A DNA stretch of 11,535 nt. It comes from Bacillota bacterium (GTDB lineage Bacteria > Bacillota > Clostridia > Peptostreptococcales > Anaerovoracaceae). The stretch spans positions 1 to 11,535 of the forward strand of contig JAFYKS010000300.1 in NCBI GenBank assembly GCA_017537495.1, written 5' to 3'. The position numbers were made by a program, and so were the translations under genes. This document shows positions 1 to 9,184 of the stretch, one piece after another. A model generated the notes under the pieces. The model saw only the letters and a list, made by a program, of their open reading frames with translations. It had not been told where the DNA came from and did no database searches. The first letter of the stretch is position 1, and every line of letters starts with the position of its first letter.

Positions 1-380
1 CACCAGTCGGGGATCAGCTCTTTGAGCTTTACCGTTTTTTCGCTTGCCAGATCCAGCAGGATCTCGATATCGCCGCTGTCCTTATCCAGCTGCATCATCA
101 TTTCCCGGCAGGATCCGCACGGCGGTCCCACCTGACCGTCGGTCATAACAGCCACAATTTTTTCTATTCTATTTTCTCCGTGAGTAATCATGTTTGCGAT
201 GGCATTGCGCTCTGCACACATACCCAGAGAGCAGGCCATATCAATGCACACTCCCACATAGATGTTTCCTGCCCGGGTCAGCAGGGCAGCGGATACTCCG
301 CCGGCTTCGATGAAAGGCGATACGGTGCGGTTATTCTGAACTGCAAGGGCAGCTTGGTATAATTCTTTCCAGGTTATCAT
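1..380 (-). CDS. cdd: Cytidine deaminase (3' end outside window)
   Basis: Reads leftward from an ATG at 380 and runs off the left edge after 126 codons, so the C-terminus is missing. The protein begins MITWKELYQAALAVQNN and carries both zinc-binding signatures of the cytidine deaminase superfamily: C-A-E-R-N-A (zinc Cys plus the catalytic Glu) and P-C-G-S-C-R (the two other zinc Cys). The family hydrolyses cytidine or deoxycytidine to uridine or deoxyuridine plus ammonia in pyrimidine salvage, in the cytosol. The Cys-Ala-Glu form of the first motif is typical of small tetrameric enzymes. The ribosome site AAAAGGAGGG (388-397, complement) lies 7 bases before the ATG. The gene has its own sigma-70 promoter and diverges from the operon that starts at 548. 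A related deaminase with another substrate, such as blasticidin S, cannot be excluded from the motifs alone. Confidence 0.88.
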   Translation of the reverse strand, partial: MITWKELYQAALAVQNNRTVSPFIEAGGVSAALLTRAGNIYVGVCIDMACSLGMCAERNAIANMITHGENRIEKIVAVMTDGQVGPPCGSCREMMMQLDKDSGDIEILLDLASEKTVKLKELIPDW

Positions 381-402
381 GAGAAGACCCTCCTTTTGCA
401 TC

Positions 403-431
403 ATTTTACCACGGAGACGGGGTGGTGACAA
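403..431 (-). promoter_or_regulatory. Sigma-70-type promoter of the cytidine deaminase gene
   Basis: On the minus strand, TTGTCA (complement of 426-431) is followed by a 17-base spacer and TAAAAT (complement of 403-408), with TG one base before the -10 box. This matches the consensus in 5 of 6 bases at each box with ideal spacing. The start of transcription would fall near 396, giving an almost leaderless message with only the ribosome site before the ATG at 380. Prediction from sequence only. Confidence 0.6.
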
Positions 432-497
432 TAACTGCCCCCACGTCCTTAATGGGATCTGTACAGGGAGAAAAAGAGTGCGGATTTTGGCGAATCG

Positions 498-506
498 TGG
501 TATAAT
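498..506 (+). promoter_or_regulatory. Extended -10 promoter of the yycJ-rlmH-pgeF operon
   Basis: TGGTATAAT at 498-506 is a perfect TATAAT with the TGn extension. No good -35 box is seen at 16-18 bases upstream, so this would be an extended -10 promoter. It lies about 40 bases before the TTG start at 548 and is the only strong candidate in the 381-547 gap on this strand. Confidence 0.55.
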
Positions 507-547
507 ACTTAAGTTGGACATGCCGTCTGACGAAGGAGGATATTGAT

Positions 548-1387
548 TTGATTTTAGGATTCAGTACGCTGGCTTCCAGCAGCAGCGGAAACTGTTATTA
601 CATAAAAAGTGAAACGACAAGTATATTAGTAGATGTGGGAATCAGTGCAGCGCAGATTATCAAGCGTCTGGATGCGCTGGAGGTCAGTGCACAGGAAATC
701 GCAGGGGTCTTTCTGACCCACGAGCACGTGGACCATGTGAAGAGCGTATCTGCCTTCCACAAGAAGGCACCGGCGGCCTGGTTCATTGCCTCACAGGGAA
801 CGGTGAACGGACTGGATGAAAAGGTGCGCAGTGCCATCGAAAACCAGCTGACCATCGTGGCACCGGGATGCTGCGACGGCACACAGTGCCGCGACCTGAT
901 GATCGGGGACATCGAGGTTCATTCTTTCTGCTTGTCCCACGATGCGGCAGAGCCGACAGCCTACACCTTCAGCAAGGAGGGCCGCAAAATCGCTATTGTT
1001 ACGGACACAGGCATTGTTACGGAAGAGATTTACGAAGCGCTGAAGGATGCGGATCTGCTGGTGCTGGAAGCAAATCATGAAGAAAATATTTTGCTGTACG
1101 GCAGCTATCCTTACAGCGTGAAACGGAGAATTCTCAGCGATGAGGGGCATCTTTCCAACGAAGCGGCGGGCAAGTGCCTGGCACGGATGCTGAAAGAGCG
1201 CCGGGAGACAGGTGAAACACGGGTGCCGCGGGTGCTTCTGGCTCATCTCAGCCGGGAAAACAACACGCCTCAGCAGGCATTCCTGACGGTACGCAACGTG
1301 CTGGAGGAAGAGGATTTTTATATCGGCAAAGACTTAAAGATAGACGTGCTGGGACCGGATCCGGTGCCGGTGCTCATGGAGGTATAA
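548..1387 (+). CDS. YycJ/WalJ-like metallo-beta-lactamase-fold hydrolase
   Basis: 279 residues. The N-terminus (ILGFSTLASSSSGNCYY) and the metal motif T-H-E-H-V-D-H (His58, His60, Asp62, His63) are those of the YycJ/WalJ branch of the metallo-beta-lactamase superfamily. Further conserved blocks are the VTDTG stretch, the EANHEENIL stretch and a late HLSREN. Family members are cytosolic two-metal phosphodiesterase-type hydrolases. In Bacillus the gene sits with the walRK system and is linked to DNA repair or cell-wall control, though the exact substrate is not settled. The start is a TTG at 548: AAGGAGG at 533-539 is 8 bases upstream, no ATG is close, and the family N-terminus begins here. It is first in an operon and its TAA directly abuts the rlmH ATG. 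That neighbourhood (yycJ before rlmH) is seen in many Firmicutes. Confidence 0.88.
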   Translation: MILGFSTLASSSSGNCYYIKSETTSILVDVGISAAQIIKRLDALEVSAQEIAGVFLTHEHVDHVKSVSAFHKKAPAAWFIASQGTVNGLDEKVRSAIENQLTIVAPGCCDGTQCRDLMIGDIEVHSFCLSHDAAEPTAYTFSKEGRKIAIVTDTGIVTEEIYEALKDADLLVLEANHEENILLYGSYPYSVKRRILSDEGHLSNEAAGKCLARMLKERRETGETRVPRVLLAHLSRENNTPQQAFLTVRNVLEEEDFYIGKDLKIDVLGPDPVPVLMEV

Positions 1388-1867
1388 ATGAAGATTCAGA
1401 TTATCTGTATTGGCAAACTGAAAGAAAAATACTGGAGCGACGCGGTGGCGGAGTACAGCAAGAGAATGAAGCGTTTTGCCAACCTGGAAATTATCGAACT
1501 GAAGGAGTCCCGTCTGCCGGATAACGCATCCCCGGCTGACGAAGAAAAGGTGAAAGTGGAAGAGGGCAAGTCTATTTTGGCCAAAATCCCGGATTCCACC
1601 TATGTCATCACTCTGGAGGTTCTGGGCAAGCAGCTCAGTTCTGAGGAACTGGCGGAAAAGATGGATGACCTGGCCAACATGGGCAGAAGCGATATCGCTT
1701 TCGTCATCGGCGGCAGCCTGGGACTGTCTGCAGAAGTAAGCAAGCGGTCTGACTTCAAGCTGTCCTTCAGCCGCATGACCTTCCCGCATCAGATGATGCG
1801 TGTGGTACTGCTGGAACAGGTGTACCGTGCATTCAAAATCAACCGAAACGAAGCATATCATAAATAG
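1388..1867 (+). CDS. rlmH: 23S rRNA (pseudouridine1915-N3)-methyltransferase RlmH
   Basis: 159 residues, the usual family length. RlmH is a small SPOUT-class enzyme that uses S-adenosylmethionine to methylate N3 of pseudouridine 1915 in helix 69 of 23S rRNA, acting on the assembled 70S ribosome. Visible family features are the start MKIQIICIGKLKEKYW, the SAM-loop FVIGGSLG (residues 105-112) and the C-terminal knot region with SFSRMTFPHQMMR and the ending EQVYRAFKINRNEAYHK. The ATG follows the previous stop without a gap. The ribosome site GGAGG lies inside the end of the upstream gene (about 1379-1383), so translation is probably coupled. Identification is secure. Confidence 0.96.
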   Translation: MKIQIICIGKLKEKYWSDAVAEYSKRMKRFANLEIIELKESRLPDNASPADEEKVKVEEGKSILAKIPDSTYVITLEVLGKQLSSEELAEKMDDLANMGRSDIAFVIGGSLGLSAEVSKRSDFKLSFSRMTFPHQMMRVVLLEQVYRAFKINRNEAYHK

Positions 1868-1877
1868 GCGATAGACG

Positions 1878-2768
1878 ATGGCGATTATAAACACAGAAGA
1901 AAACTACAGCCTGCATCAGCAGGGCGAGGTGAAATGGCTCACCTTCCCGGAACTTGATGCGTATCCGGAGCTGATTCATGCCTTCACTACCCGCCACGGC
2001 GGCGTAAGCACCGGTGAAAAGACCAGCCTCAACTTCGGCAAAGGACCTGACGAAACCTGGGACAATATCCTGGAAAACTACCGCATTCTGGGGGCAGCCC
2101 TCAGTGAAGAGGCAGAGCAGCCCGGCCTGGTGAACCGGGAGCACATGGTCCGCACCGACCAGACCCATACAGCCAATGTTCTGACGGTAACAGAAGAGCA
2201 CCTTTCCATGGGCATCCTGCGTCCGCGGGAATACACCGATATCGACGGACTCATTACCAATAAACGGGGAATCACACTGATTACCAGCCATGCTGACTGC
2301 AACGCATTGTTCTTTTACGATTCGAAACAGCAGGCTATCGGGCTGGCTCATTCCGGTTGGAAGGGAACCCTGCAGGAAATCGGGGCGCAGATTATCCGAC
2401 AAATGTCGACAGACTTCGACACGCAGCCGGAAGATATCATCGTGGGCATCGGTCCGGCACTCTGCCAGACCTGCTTTGAAGTGGATGAAGATGTGGCACA
2501 GAATTTCTACCAGAAGAACCCAGCATGGCAGACCATGGCCTTTCACAGGGAAATCGGTATCTGCAGCGAGACCGGCGAGGAGAGACGGAAACACTACATC
2601 GACCTGAAGAGCGTGGTGCGGGAGACTTTGATGAGAAGCGGCGTGAAGCCTGAGAATATTCACGATATGGGCCTGTGCAGCAAGTGCCGGCCGGATCTTT
2701 TCTACTCCTACAGAGGGCAGAAAGGGAAAAATGGAAACATGGTGTCAGTTATGATGCTGAGACCGTAA
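1878..2768 (+). CDS. pgeF: PgeF/YlmD family protein (purine nucleoside phosphorylase-like, DUF152)
   Basis: 296 residues. Contains the three metal ligands of the family once called multicopper polyphenol oxidase: His97 in DQTH, Cys141 in HADC, and His158 in AHSGWKGT. A C-terminal CSKCRPDLFYSYRG block and the ending VSVMMLRP also fit. Known members act as zinc-dependent purine nucleoside phosphorylases/adenosine deaminases (YlmD, mammalian FAMIN/LACC1), or as the E. coli peptidoglycan editing factor that removes wrongly built muropeptide precursors. Which activity applies here cannot be read from sequence. The ATG at 1878 has only a weak ribosome site and lies 10 bases after the rlmH stop, which suggests coupling. 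Last gene of the operon, followed by a strong terminator. Confidence 0.9.
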   Translation: MAIINTEENYSLHQQGEVKWLTFPELDAYPELIHAFTTRHGGVSTGEKTSLNFGKGPDETWDNILENYRILGAALSEEAEQPGLVNREHMVRTDQTHTANVLTVTEEHLSMGILRPREYTDIDGLITNKRGITLITSHADCNALFFYDSKQQAIGLAHSGWKGTLQEIGAQIIRQMSTDFDTQPEDIIVGIGPALCQTCFEVDEDVAQNFYQKNPAWQTMAFHREIGICSETGEERRKHYIDLKSVVRETLMRSGVKPENIHDMGLCSKCRPDLFYSYRGQKGKNGNMVSVMMLRP

Positions 2769-2785
2769 TTAAATGATAAAGACAG

Positions 2786-2815
2786 AAACCCTGGTGATTT
2801 TTCACCGGGGTTTTT
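2786..2815 (+). terminator. Rho-independent terminator after pgeF
   Basis: A 12-base-pair stem (2786-2797 with 2802-2813, one G-T pair) closes on a TTTT loop. The descending arm ends in a run of five T (2811-2815). It ends the yycJ-rlmH-pgeF operon and insulates it from the atp operon. Confidence 0.88.
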
Positions 2816-2895
2816 CTGTTGTCTACAGTGCTAAGAAAGTGCTCGAAAAACCGCAGAATTTCAACGTTTCTTGGCGTTTTTGTGACGGGGAAAAG

Positions 2896-2926
2896 TATAG
2901 CATTTTTCATGGGAATATGCTATAGT
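2896..2926 (+). promoter_or_regulatory. Predicted atp operon promoter with overlapping inverted repeat
   Basis: TGCTATAGT (2918-2926) is an extended -10 box. The sequence 17 bases upstream (TAGCAT, 2898-2903) is a poor -35. The perfect inverted repeat TATAGCAT (2896-2903) / ATGCTATA (2917-2924) has arm centres 21 bases apart, two helical turns. It covers both the -35 region and the -10 box, which is the position expected of a repressor operator. Transcription would start near 2933, only about 20 bases before the atpB ATG at 2955. Nothing else promoter-like was seen between the pgeF terminator and atpB. Confidence 0.5.
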
Positions 2927-2954
2927 GTACCAAATTTACCGGGAGGGACAGGCC

Positions 2955-3680
2955 ATGCTGAATGTGGAAGACTTGGGAGCACGGATTATCATAGGAATCG
3001 GAGACGGCAGTCTGTAACTGACAGAAAGCACTCTGTGGGGATTCATCCTCGCTGCTGTGCTGGCGGCCGCAGGTATCTGGCTGGGACATGGACTGAAACC
3101 GGTGCCGGAGACCAGGAGGCAGCTGCTGGCTGAACTCATCGTGGAAAAACTGTATCGGTATACGGAAGAAAACCTGGGTGAAAGCGGCAGCCGGTTCGCA
3201 CCTTATTTGGGAACGGTCTTTGCTTTTATTCTGACCGGCAGCGGACTGGGCGTTCTGGGACTGCGGCCTGTAACGGCTGATGTCAATGTGACCTTCGGTC
3301 TGGCTCTGCTCAGCTTTTTGCTGATTCAAATCAGCAGCATCCGGGATCAGGGCCTTGGAGGACGATTCCGTCATCTCTGTGAACCTTACCCGTTTATGCT
3401 TCCCCTCCATCTGATGGAGGAAGTGACCCTGCCGGTATCGCTGGCCTTCCGTCTCTTTGGGAACATTTTCGGAGGAGTGGTAGTGGTGGAACTCTGGTTT
3501 GTTTTCATGGAGTGGCTCAGTAGTTTCATCAGCGAAGTGCCGTTTCTGCGGGCTGTGCTGGTGCTTCCTCTGAATGCGTTCTTTGATATCTTCGAACCGT
3601 TCATTCAGACTTATATCTTCGTCACACTGACCATGGTCTTCCTGAACCGGGCAGTGGAAGGCGGACGTCACCGTACGTAA
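2955..3680 (+). CDS. atpB: F1Fo ATP synthase subunit a, interrupted by an in-frame TAA at codon 21
   Basis: Subunit a is the membrane stator protein that forms the ion half-channels beside the c-ring. The reading frame from ATG 2955 has an ideal ribosome site (GGGAGGG, 2941-2947) and encodes MLNVEDLGARIIIGIGDGSL, then TAA at 3015-3017. It continues in the same frame with LTESTLWGFILAAVLAAAG and the rest of a normal subunit a. Conserved parts after the stop are GLRPVTADVNVTF, EPYPFMLPLHLMEE, the essential Arg in SLAFRLFGNIFGG (codon 166) and the last helix ending YIFVTLTMVFLNRA. Total length is 242 codons, normal for the family. An open frame without the stop begins only at GTG 3057, which has no ribosome site and would cut into the first membrane helix. 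Either a nonsense mutation, a sequence error, or a readthrough/restart event. First gene of the operon. Confidence 0.85.
3015..3017 (+). other. In-frame TAA stop inside atpB
   Basis: The codon lies between GDGSL and LTEST of subunit a, in frame on both sides, so it is a base change and not a frameshift. It is followed by C (TAAC). TAA is not used for selenocysteine or pyrrolysine. A single base change from TAT, TAC, CAA, GAA, AAA, TCA or TTA would create it. Confidence 0.85.
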
Positions 3681-3727
3681 ACCGGCAAAGTGTGCAGCTG
3701 TATTTAATATTCAAGGAGGGATCTACT

Positions 3728-3955
3728 ATGTCTACAACATTTATTGCAATGGCGGCCGGATTGGCCATGGGACTGGCAGCACTGGGGATTTCCATCGGTC
3801 AGGGGATTATCGGGTCCAAGGCCATGGAGAGCATCGCAAAGCAGCCGGAGGCGGCAGGGAATATACGTACCACCATGATTGTGGCCCTTGCCATTATGGA
3901 AACCATCGGTGTTCTTACTTTCGTTATCGCAATCATTATGACGGGTTCCCTGTAG
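3728..3955 (+). CDS. atpE: F1Fo ATP synthase subunit c, Na+-type ligand set
   Basis: 75 residues forming the two-helix hairpin of the rotor ring. Helix 1 is about residues 5-29, the polar loop AKQPEAAGNIR about 37-47, helix 2 about 48-71. The ion-binding carboxylate is Glu58 in AIMETIG. Gln25 (in ISIGQGI) and Thr59 next to Glu58 match the Gln/Glu-Ser/Thr ligand pattern of Na+-translocating rings. The Gln-to-Glu distance of 33 equals that of the Ilyobacter tartaricus ring (Q32, E65, S66). Na+ coupling is therefore inferred, not shown. The start is ATG 3728: AAGGAGG at 3713-3719 is 8 bases upstream. An in-frame start at 3692 would add residues ahead of the normal N-terminus and lacks such a site. 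The near-perfect ribosome site fits the 9-15 copies needed per enzyme. Confidence 0.96.
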   Translation: MSTTFIAMAAGLAMGLAALGISIGQGIIGSKAMESIAKQPEAAGNIRTTMIVALAIMETIGVLTFVIAIIMTGSL

Positions 3956-3998
3956 GAAAATCCGGTTTGCCGGATGGTACCGAAAAGGAGGCGAAGTC

Positions 3999-4520
3999 AT
4001 GGAAATAACCTTGTATCAGGGCCTTCTGGAGTTCAACTGGAACCTGCTCCTGAGTGCAGTTACCGTTCTGGTACTGTATCTGATTCTGAAAAAGTACTTT
4101 TTCGAGAAGGTGCATTATGTACTTATGGAACGGCAGGTACACATAGAAGAACAGCTGACCCACGCGAAAGAAATGGAACGCAATGCTGGTGTTTTGCTGG
4201 AAGAATACAGCTGGACGCTGGCCAATGCGGAGGAAGAAAAACGCAGCATTCTCCGGCAGGCAAGGGCCGAGGCAGATCAGCGGGCTGAAAAGATTTTGGA
4301 ACAAGCCAGGGAAGAAGCGGTGGAACTGACCGCCCGGACTCACGAAAAACTGGCTCATGAAGAAGAAAAAATCCTCCACCGGCTGCATGAGGAAATCGCG
4401 GAACTGGCAGTGCTGGCTGCAGGGCAGATTCTGCAGCGTGAAGTAAAGGAAACGGACTATACAGAACTGGTAGACCGTGTAATAGAGGAGGCGAAAACTG
4501 CAAAATGGGAGAATCAATGA
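3999..4520 (+). CDS. atpF: F1Fo ATP synthase subunit b
   Basis: 173 residues. The peripheral stalk subunit that holds F1 to the membrane part. One N-terminal membrane helix is visible at about residues 15-30 (NLLLSAVTVLVLYLIL). A long, highly charged Glu/Lys/Arg/Ala-rich helix fills the remainder, with heptad-like spacing expected for the right-handed coiled coil. Recognisable pieces are the EEKRSILRQARAEADQRAEKIL stretch and the C-terminal LAAGQILQREV segment that meets the delta subunit. The ATG at 3999 is preceded by AAGGAGGCG (about 3985-3993). The last bases overlap the atpH start in an ATGA arrangement. A single b gene is present, so the stalk is presumably a b homodimer. Confidence 0.95.
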   Translation: MEITLYQGLLEFNWNLLLSAVTVLVLYLILKKYFFEKVHYVLMERQVHIEEQLTHAKEMERNAGVLLEEYSWTLANAEEEKRSILRQARAEADQRAEKILEQAREEAVELTARTHEKLAHEEEKILHRLHEEIAELAVLAAGQILQREVKETDYTELVDRVIEEAKTAKWENQ

Positions 4521-5041
4521 TAGCGCAGGCCTATGGAAATGCTCTTTATGAAGCGGCACAGGCTGCTGGGAAAGAGGAACAGATACTGGAAGAAGCAGCC
4601 TGCCTGGCAGAACTGATGGAGACAGAGGAGTCCTTCCGGAAGTTTTTGGGAAGTCCGGCAGTGACGAAAGAGAAGAAAAAAGAATTTGCGGAGATTGTTC
4701 TGCGGGGACGGGTCAGCGATGAAATGGTGAATTTTCTTTTCGTCCTCATCGATAAGGATCGGGTTTGGCACCTGGCAAGGATTGCAAAGGTGTACCGACG
4801 GCGGTTTGACGAGGAGAGAAATGTGGCGGAAGGGAAAATCTATTCTGCCGCACCAATGCCGGAAGAGCAGGTGGAGTCTACAGAGAAAGCCATGTCCAGA
4901 CTGCTGGGAAAACGGGTGGAACTGGAAAATGAGGTGGATGCCCGCCTGCTAGGGGGCATGAAAATACAGGTGGACGGAAAGCTTCTGGACCGTTCCCTGA
5001 AGGGCGAACTGGCTTTGCTGCTGGCTGCGCTGAAACGATAG
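4517..5041 (+). CDS. atpH: F1Fo ATP synthase subunit delta
   Basis: 174 residues from ATG 4517, the usual length. Delta caps the top of F1 and ties the b stalk to the alpha subunits. The N-terminal helical domain ([13 protein letters not shown], then [18 protein letters not shown]) and the C-terminal signature ([29 protein letters not shown]) are both present. Two starts are possible. ATG 4517 shares ATGA with the atpF stop and has GGGAG at 4507-4511. ATG 4505 would add four residues and uses GGAGG ending at 4491, which is rather far (13 bases). I prefer 4517. Tight overlap points to translational coupling with atpF. Confidence 0.94.
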   Translation: MIAQAYGNALYEAAQAAGKEEQILEEAACLAELMETEESFRKFLGSPAVTKEKKKEFAEIVLRGRVSDEMVNFLFVLIDKDRVWHLARIAKVYRRRFDEERNVAEGKIYSAAPMPEEQVESTEKAMSRLLGKRVELENEVDARLLGGMKIQVDGKLLDRSLKGELALLLAALKR

Positions 5042-5069
5042 GTGTGTGAAAAGAAGGGAGGTGTCCCCG

Positions 5070-6581
5070 GTGAATTTAAGACCAGACGAAATTACTGCGG
5101 TGATCCGCGAACAGATAAAAAATTACCACAGCCGATTTGAAATCGAGGACTACGGAACCGTTCTCCGGGTAGGAGACGGCATCGCCCGTGTTTACGGTCT
5201 GGCTCAGTGCATGGAAGGGGAACTGCTGCAGTTTGAAGGCGGCGTGTTCGGAATGGCACTGAATCTGGAGGAAGACACTGTAGGGGTTGTAATCCTCGGT
5301 TCCGACCGGGAAATCAAAGAAGGCGATCTGGTGAAACCGACGGGGCAGGTGGCGGAAGTTCCTGTGGGAGAAGCGCTGATCGGAAGAGTTGTGGATGCTT
5401 TGGGACAGCCCATTGACGGCAAAGGACCGGTTCTGGCTTCTGCATACCGGCCGGTGGAACATGAGGCACCGGGAGTGCTGAAGCGGCGTTCTGTAAACGA
5501 ACCCCTTCAGACAGGCATTAAAGCCATCGATACCATGCTGCCCATCGGCAAAGGCCAGCGGGAACTGATTATCGGAGACCGCCAGACGGGCAAAACCGCC
5601 CTGGCTGTGGATGCCATTCTGAACCAGAAGGGGAAGGATGTAATCTGCGTTTATGTGGCTGTGGGCCAGAAAAAATCTACGGTGGCCCAGCTGGTGCAGA
5701 CGCTGGAAACCCGTGGTGCCATGGAGTATACCCTGGTGGTTTCTTCCACTGCCAGCGATTCGGCGCCCCTCCAGTATCTGGCTCCTTATTCCGGATGTGC
5801 CATGGCAGAGTACTTCATGTACAAGGGGCGGGATGTTCTGATTGTCTACGATGACCTGTCAAAACACGCCGTGGCCTACCGTGCCATGTCTCTTCTGCTT
5901 CATCGTCCTCCGGGACGTGAAGCTTATCCGGGCGACGTATTTTATCTGCACAGCCGGCTGCTGGAACGGGCTGCCCGTCTGTCGGATGACCTGGGAGGAG
6001 GCTCCATCACAGCTCTTCCGATTATAGAAACGCAAGCGGGGGATGTATCAGCCTACATTCCAACCAATGTGATTTCCATCACCGACGGACAGATTTTTCT
6101 GGAGTCGGAGCTGTTTTTTAATGGACAGCGTCCTGCCATTAACGTGGGGATTTCCGTATCACGAGTGGGCGGCAATGCACAGATAAAAGCCATGAAACAG
6201 GTAAGTTCGAAAATCCGGCTGGAACTGGCACAGTACAGGGAACTGGCTGCCTTTTCCCAGTTTGGTTCCGATCTGGATCCGGATACCCGGGCACGCCTTG
6301 CACACGGGAGAATCCTTCTGGAAGTTCTGAAGCAGCGGCAGTATGAGCCCATGGATGTGATTGATCAGATTGTCATTATTTTTGCCGCATCGGGAGGGTA
6401 CATGGAAGATGTGCCGGTGGAAGCGGTGCGGAAGTTCGAAGCAGGTCTGCTGGACTATATGCGTCATCACTATCCGGAGGTGGAGGAATCCATCCGGCAA
6501 AGCGGCCAGCTGACAGAAGAAACGGCTGAGGCCCTGCGGAAAGGCATTCTGACATACAAGGGGATGGTGAATCATGAGTGA
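5070..6581 (+). CDS. atpA: F1Fo ATP synthase subunit alpha
   Basis: 503 residues from GTG 5070. Alpha forms the F1 hexamer with beta and holds the non-catalytic nucleotide sites. The Walker A loop GDRQTGKT is at residues 169-176. Walker B lies in [12 protein letters not shown]. The SVSRVGG block supplies Arg365, the arginine that reaches into the catalytic site on beta. The start at 5070 is chosen because AGGGAGGTG (5055-5063) is 6-8 bases upstream and the protein then begins [15 protein letters not shown], the standard family start. GTG 5046 and GTG 5061 are also in frame but would place the ribosome site inside the coding region. The gene overlaps atpG by 8 bases. Confidence 0.97.
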   Translation: MNLRPDEITAVIREQIKNYHSRFEIEDYGTVLRVGDGIARVYGLAQCMEGELLQFEGGVFGMALNLEEDTVGVVILGSDREIKEGDLVKPTGQVAEVPVGEALIGRVVDALGQPIDGKGPVLASAYRPVEHEAPGVLKRRSVNEPLQTGIKAIDTMLPIGKGQRELIIGDRQTGKTALAVDAILNQKGKDVICVYVAVGQKKSTVAQLVQTLETRGAMEYTLVVSSTASDSAPLQYLAPYSGCAMAEYFMYKGRDVLIVYDDLSKHAVAYRAMSLLLHRPPGREAYPGDVFYLHSRLLERAARLSDDLGGGSITALPIIETQAGDVSAYIPTNVISITDGQIFLESELFFNGQRPAINVGISVSRVGGNAQIKAMKQVSSKIRLELAQYRELAAFSQFGSDLDPDTRARLAHGRILLEVLKQRQYEPMDVIDQIVIIFAASGGYMEDVPVEAVRKFEAGLLDYMRHHYPEVEESIRQSGQLTEETAEALRKGILTYKGMVNHE

Positions 6582-7416
6582 AACAATGCAGGATATACGA
6601 AGACGAATGCATACCATTGAAAGTACGCAGCACATTACTCATGCAATGCGGCTGGTTTCTGCTTCCAAGTTCCGCAAGGCGAAAAAACAGTTCGACCAGA
6701 TCAGCGGGCAGCTGGATCAGACCATGCAGATCATGGAAAAACTGCTGGCAAGGCAGAAACCCGGACTGCAGGACGCAGATACGCATCGCCGAATCATTAT
6801 TCTGTTTACCAGCAGCCGGGGACTTTGCGGCTCCTATAACAGCAGTCTGATAAAGGCCGCAGCCGAAATATCTTCTCAGGAAGACCTTTTCTGTACTGTA
6901 GGCAGCCGGGGAGAAGAATTCTTTCGGCGTCAGGGATATGAGATGCTGTACTGTTTTAAGGAAGGACCGGAAAAACTCAGGCCAGATGATGCGGAGGCGG
7001 CCATCCGGCTGATTCTGGAAGAATGGAAGCAGGGACGGGCCGCTGAGGTTTTTCTAATCAGAATGAGGTACGTGAACGCACTGAAGCAGGAACCGCAGGT
7101 GTGGCGGATTTTGCCGATGGAACCGGCTGTGCGGAGGGATGAGAACGGATTGCTTTCCGATGATCTGGAGTTTCATCCGTCAGAAGAGCAGATCATGGCC
7201 TGGCTCCTCCCCAAATACCTGCAGCTGGTGCTGTGGAAGAGTGCTGGGGAATCCGCCGTCTGCGAACATGTGGCACGGAGGGCGGCCATGGAAGCTGCAT
7301 CGGAAAGTGCGGCTGAAATGCTGGATCATCTTTCGCTGTCCTATCATCGAATGCGGCAGCAGGCCATTACCGATGAACTCATAGAAATTGTGTCCGGTGC
7401 AGAAAGCTTGAAATAA
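6574..7416 (+). CDS. atpG: F1Fo ATP synthase subunit gamma
   Basis: 280 residues. Gamma is the central rotating shaft. The N-terminal helix ([32 protein letters not shown]) and the C-terminal helix ([36 protein letters not shown]) form the coiled coil that enters the alpha3beta3 cavity. The middle Rossmann-like domain carries the conserved RGLCGSYN block. The ATG at 6574 lies inside the end of atpA, with AAGGGGATGG just upstream, indicating coupled translation. Length and both end helices are complete. The middle domain (about residues 90-200) is the least conserved part, as is usual for the family. Confidence 0.96.
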   Translation: MSETMQDIRRRMHTIESTQHITHAMRLVSASKFRKAKKQFDQISGQLDQTMQIMEKLLARQKPGLQDADTHRRIIILFTSSRGLCGSYNSSLIKAAAEISSQEDLFCTVGSRGEEFFRRQGYEMLYCFKEGPEKLRPDDAEAAIRLILEEWKQGRAAEVFLIRMRYVNALKQEPQVWRILPMEPAVRRDENGLLSDDLEFHPSEEQIMAWLLPKYLQLVLWKSAGESAVCEHVARRAAMEAASESAAEMLDHLSLSYHRMRQQAITDELIEIVSGAESLK

Positions 7417-9118
<1,702 letters not shown>

Positions 9119-9127
9119 AAGAAAAAG

Positions 9128-9156
9128 AAAAAGTACGCAGACCATGCGTACTTTTT
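9128..9156. terminator. Bidirectional terminator between atpC and the ArsR gene
   Basis: A perfect 12-base-pair stem (9128-9139 with 9145-9156) closes on a five-base loop. Read rightward it ends in TTTTT for the atp operon. Read leftward the complement gives T runs separated by single C bases (from the A-rich 9117-9132) for the ArsR gene. One hairpin thus serves two convergent units. Confidence 0.85.
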
Positions 9157-9184
9157 GATTGTGTTTGCTGCGGATTTTGCAGGG

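Noticed and set aside
180..362. A 60-codon plus-strand frame at the left edge
   Set aside because: It is antisense to the cytidine deaminase gene, whose zinc motifs are unmistakable.
1839..2663. A 274-codon open frame on the minus strand across pgeF
   Set aside because: Antisense shadow of a conserved gene with intact metal ligands, and no ribosome site or family resemblance.
3015..3017. Reading the atpB stop as a recoded amino acid
   Set aside because: Selenocysteine uses TGA and pyrrolysine uses TAG. TAA is used as a normal stop for several genes here (548-1387, rlmH, pgeF, atpG, atpD), so reassignment is not plausible.
2819..3133. A 104-codon plus-strand frame running over the atp promoter and the atpB start
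   Set aside because: It covers the predicted promoter, lies out of frame with atpB and its translation shows no family features. It starts within a few bases of the pgeF terminator.
3692..3727. Longer start for atpE at 3692, giving 87 residues
   Set aside because: The added residues contain the AAGGAGG ribosome site used by ATG 3728 and do not belong to the family.
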